37,052 nt of DNA from Taibaiella sp. (GTDB lineage: Bacteria > Bacteroidota > Bacteroidia > Chitinophagales > Chitinophagaceae), in NCBI GenBank assembly GCA_014377675.1, contig JACMPD010000177.1:1-37052 (forward strand), read 5' to 3'. The translations under genes were made by a program, and so were the position numbers. Below, piece by piece: positions 34,833 through 37,052 of the stretch; positions within the stretch are counted from its first letter, which is position 1; each line of letters begins with the position of its first letter. The notes below the pieces were generated by a model. It was given only the letters and a program-made list of their open reading frames with translations, made no database searches and had not been told where the DNA came from.

Positions 34833-35653
34833 TGCTCCAGCTGTTTAATCAGTGAAAGCGTTGCGGACCAGTTCATGTTTACACTGTGCCCCGTGCCGGT
34901 AGTTACCTCGGCGAAATACGGCGCCAGCGCTTTTAAAATACCGGTTTCGGTGGCACTTATTGTATTGCAGTTAATGGTTACTTTTTCCGTGTTTATCTTA
35001 TGCTCTTCGCATACCAGCCTTACTTCGTAGGCTATATCCTCTGCCGCGGAGTAGTCGAAAACGCGGTGCCACAGCAGTGTACCATAGTGGAAAAGCGATA
35101 CGCACGCCTGGTCGCTGGTAAGCAGGCAATGCAGCCTTACCCCCCTGGTGTGGTTATTGGTAAACTGGCAGGCCGCAAGCGGTGCTGTAGCCGCGTTGAT
35201 ACAGTTTATTTTTACCAGCGCCTCAATATTTTTTGGCAGCGCGTACAGGTAGTTGAGTTTATCCTCTTTCAGGAAGTAGTGTTTTACGGCATCACTGCTG
35301 TCAGTGAAATGGATTTTGCTGAACCATTCATTGGCTGCGGCCATTTCGTAAAGGTCTTCAGGTACCACCATGCAAAGGGCGCTGCAAAAAAAGACCTTCG
35401 TTATTTTTTCCCGCTCCATAAGCAGTGGCTCCTGGGTAAACAGATGCTCAAAAAAATCGAGCTCCCACACCACCCGGTCAGTGCTGTAGCCCGAATAGTG
35501 AACAGAAAGCAGTTCGTTAGACGCGTTAAAGGCCGCCGCCAGCATGGCTCTGCGGGTTAGCACACAGGTTACATGATCAATACCGGCGAGGATTTTCACA
35601 TCCTCACTTGTATTATATACTTGCCGGTAAATATTTTTGGATTCCGAAGCCAT
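34823..35653 (-). CDS. DUF3822 family protein
   Basis: I use the ATG at 35653 (276 residues, MASESKNIYRQVYN). The protein looks like an actin/ASKHA-like fold of the DUF3822 family, a Bacteroidota-specific group usually encoded next to rsmD and coaD as here. Its biochemical function is unknown. Visible features are a beta-rich N-terminal half (VKILAGIDHVTCVLTRRAML) and a C-terminal part resembling a second lobe (ACVSLFHYGTLLWHRVFDYS). No membrane segment is present. It is the first gene of the operon, behind a good promoter. Confidence 0.85.
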   Translation of the reverse strand: MASESKNIYRQVYNTSEDVKILAGIDHVTCVLTRRAMLAAAFNASNELLSVHYSGYSTDRVVWELDFFEHLFTQEPLLMEREKITKVFFCSALCMVVPEDLYEMAAANEWFSKIHFTDSSDAVKHYFLKEDKLNYLYALPKNIEALVKINCINAATAPLAACQFTNNHTRGVRLHCLLTSDQACVSLFHYGTLLWHRVFDYSAAEDIAYEVRLVCEEHKINTEKVTINCNTISATETGILKALAPYFAEVTTGTGHSVNMNWSATLSLIKQLEQCA

Positions 35654-35683
35654 ATAAAAGCGTGCGATTATAAGGTAATTGCA

Positions 35684-35714
35684 CAAAAGTACTCATTACC
35701 CCGTGAAGTATCAA
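35684..35714 (-). promoter_or_regulatory. Promoter of DUF3822-rsmD-coaD operon
   Basis: On the minus strand TTG (35714-35712), a 20-base spacer and TACTTTTG (35691-35684) match the Bacteroidota consensus. The leader to the ATG is about 25 bases. Confidence 0.6.
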
Positions 35715-36128
35715 TTTAATGAAGGCGGGCGGTAAAATATAAAAGCGAAAGGCAGGCCCGCTGCAAACCACCACCATAGCAAAAACGAGTGTAGGATTTC
35801 TTCCGGGAGGTCTTACCTGCAGGCGCACCACCCCGCTCCGCGGCTATTTTTTGCCCCTGAAAAGCGAATTCAATAAAATAAAAACATCGCCAAATATTAA
35901 TTGGTTAATTAACTCAACTGCAATTGTTTAGCTTGAAACATATTTTTTAAATTATGCGTTAGACCCCCAATCCGGGTCATCATACCCCGTATACGGGTCA
36001 CCATGCACAACGGGTTTTGCGGGCTCGGGTAAAGAAACCATCTTTGCCATAAACCAGGTAGAAAAAAGAAATGCCGGGTGGCGTATTCAAATCGGGCTGT
36101 AACCAGCTCCACTTATATATCGCCACCA
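35715..36128. other. Intergenic region with no confident gene
   Basis: No RNA or repeat family is recognised. A 12-base palindrome (cccgtatacggg, 35986-35997) is flanked by two direct copies of cgggtca. On the minus strand a 32-codon ORF at 35952-36050 (MAKMVSLPEPAKPVV ... DDPDWGSNA) is conceivable but unsupported. Confidence 0.35.
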
Positions 36129-36156
36129 TTTGTTCACGCTAATTCAATTACTTTTG
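36129..36156 (+). promoter_or_regulatory. Promoter of gpmI
   Basis: TTTG (36129-36132), a 16-base spacer and TACTTTTG (36149-36156) match the Bacteroidota consensus with a slightly short spacer. The -7 box ends 4 bases before the ATG, so transcription would begin at or just inside the start codon: a leaderless mRNA is predicted. Confidence 0.5.
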
Positions 36157-36160
36157 CACT

Positions 36161-37052
36161 ATGTCTAAAAAAGTCATGCTCATCATTATGGATGGGTGGG
36201 GCCATGGTAAAATCCCCGCCACCGATGCTATAGCTAATGCCAATGTACCCTTTGTTCAGTCTCTCTATGCCAAATACCCGCACACAGAGCTCGTTACCTG
36301 CGGTGAAGCCGTGGGCCTGCCCGCCGGCCAGATGGGTAACTCAGAAGTGGGACACCTGAATATTGGAGCCGGCAGAATTGTGTACCAGGAACTGGAACGC
36401 ATTAATGTTGCTGTGAAAAACGGTGAGCTTGAACAGAGCTCCGTACTCATCGCCGCGTTTGAGCAGGCCAGGGCAGCCAATGTAACGCTGCATTTCATAG
36501 GGCTGGTGAGCGATGGCGGGGTGCATTCCCACATTAACCACATCAAAGCCCTGTGTGGCCTTGCCCGTAAAAGCAATGTGCCAAAAGTGGCCGTACATGC
36601 CTTCACTGATGGCCGCGACACGGACCCGAAAAGCGGGTATGACTTTATAAAAGACCTCAAGCAGTGTACTGATGACAATGGCTGCATGTTGGCGTCAGTT
36701 ACCGGCCGCTTCTACGCCATGGACCGCGACAAACGCTGGGAAAGGGTGAAAGTAGCCTACGATGCGCTCACAGAAGGTGTAGGGGTACACACGCAGGATA
36801 TCCCCGTTGCCATACACGCCTCTTACCATGAAGGCATTACAGATGAGTTTATAAAGCCTATAATAGGCTGCGATGCCGCCGGCAACCCCCTTGCCCTCAT
36901 AAAGGAAGGCGATGTGGTAGTGTGTTTCAACTTCCGCACTGACAGGTGCAGGGAAATAACCGCGGCCCTCACCCAGCAGCCTTTCCCGGAGCATAACATG
37001 CACCCGCTTCACCTGCACTATGTTACCATGACAGAGTATGACAAAAGCTACG
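36161..37052 (+). CDS. gpmI: 2,3-bisphosphoglycerate-independent phosphoglycerate mutase (5' part)
   Basis: GpmI interconverts 3- and 2-phosphoglycerate in glycolysis using two Mn2+ and a phospho-serine intermediate. The 297 residues in the window are the N-terminal half of a protein usually about 510 long. Visible motifs are MLIIMDGWGHG (metal-binding Asp), GQMGNSEVGHLNIGAGRIVY with the catalytic Ser, the substrate-binding VSDGGVHSHINH and TDGRDTDPKSG, and FNFRTDRCREIT. The gene is open to the window edge and is not in the ORF track for that reason. The start is the ATG at 36161, right behind a promoter. Confidence 0.96.
   Translation, partial: MSKKVMLIIMDGWGHGKIPATDAIANANVPFVQSLYAKYPHTELVTCGEAVGLPAGQMGNSEVGHLNIGAGRIVYQELERINVAVKNGELEQSSVLIAAFEQARAANVTLHFIGLVSDGGVHSHINHIKALCGLARKSNVPKVAVHAFTDGRDTDPKSGYDFIKDLKQCTDDNGCMLASVTGRFYAMDRDKRWERVKVAYDALTEGVGVHTQDIPVAIHASYHEGITDEFIKPIIGCDAAGNPLALIKEGDVVVCFNFRTDRCREITAALTQQPFPEHNMHPLHLHYVTMTEYDKSY

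Noticed and set aside
35909-36112. 67-aa minus-strand ORF before gpmI
   Set aside because: All three minus-strand frames are open over part of this stretch and this one has no start context or protein-like pattern.

Overview
The window looks like a chromosomal segment of a Bacteroidota bacterium, probably a Chitinophagaceae-like lineage (inferred from gene families, not from a marker gene). Supporting signs are a GldH gliding lipoprotein, two TonB-dependent receptors with N-terminal carboxypeptidase-regulatory-like domains, a TonB receptor/DUF4249 pair, a type IX secretion (T9SS) C-terminal tail, DUF3822, and several promoters of the Bacteroidota form TTTG-N19-TAnnTTTG.

Layout. 1-2807 (-): 5' part of a giant secreted NHL beta-propeller/PKD-like protein, cut by the window edge. 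2808-4333: a lipoprotein gene between two repeat-rich gaps. 4334-7722 (+): TonB receptor plus DUF4249 lipoprotein. 7723-9219: copies of an intergenic repeat flank an AT-rich islet that appears to hold the broken C-terminal end of a polymorphic toxin and an intact 207-aa gene that may be its orphan immunity gene. 9220-10931 (-): a complete DarTG toxin-antitoxin pair (DNA ADP-ribosyltransferase and macrodomain hydrolase), with a truncated signal-peptide mini-ORF just upstream. 11263-13324 (+): ECF sigma factor, a one-TM anti-sigma-like protein and a DUF1573 protein, ending in a terminator. 13418-15283 (-): an outer-membrane beta-barrel protein. 15351-16216: a 69-bp direct duplication of the 3' end of a histidine kinase gene flanks a 2OG-Fe(II) oxygenase gene. 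16152-17622 (-): gldH followed by a sensor histidine kinase. 18006-23821 (+): a three-gene RND efflux operon (TolC-like, adaptor, HAE1 pump). 24308-32551 (+): two DUF4331 paralogues (the second with a T9SS tail), a TPR lipoprotein, a His-rich small protein, a possible 42-aa Cys/Met/His ORF and a second TonB receptor, perhaps one surface uptake system. 32642-33717: a decayed IS630-type insertion sequence with terminal inverted repeats and flanking TA. 33750-35653 (-): DUF3822-rsmD-coaD housekeeping operon. 36161-end (+): 5' part of gpmI.

The most notable items are the accessory islet 7.7-11.0 kb (toxin remnant, putative immunity gene, darTG, repeats, beheaded ORF), the DUF4331/TPR/TonB cluster, and the HK-tail duplication around the oxygenase gene. 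Start sites were re-chosen where the ORF track used TTG or an upstream start that left the signal peptide buried. No tRNA, rRNA or CRISPR array was seen.
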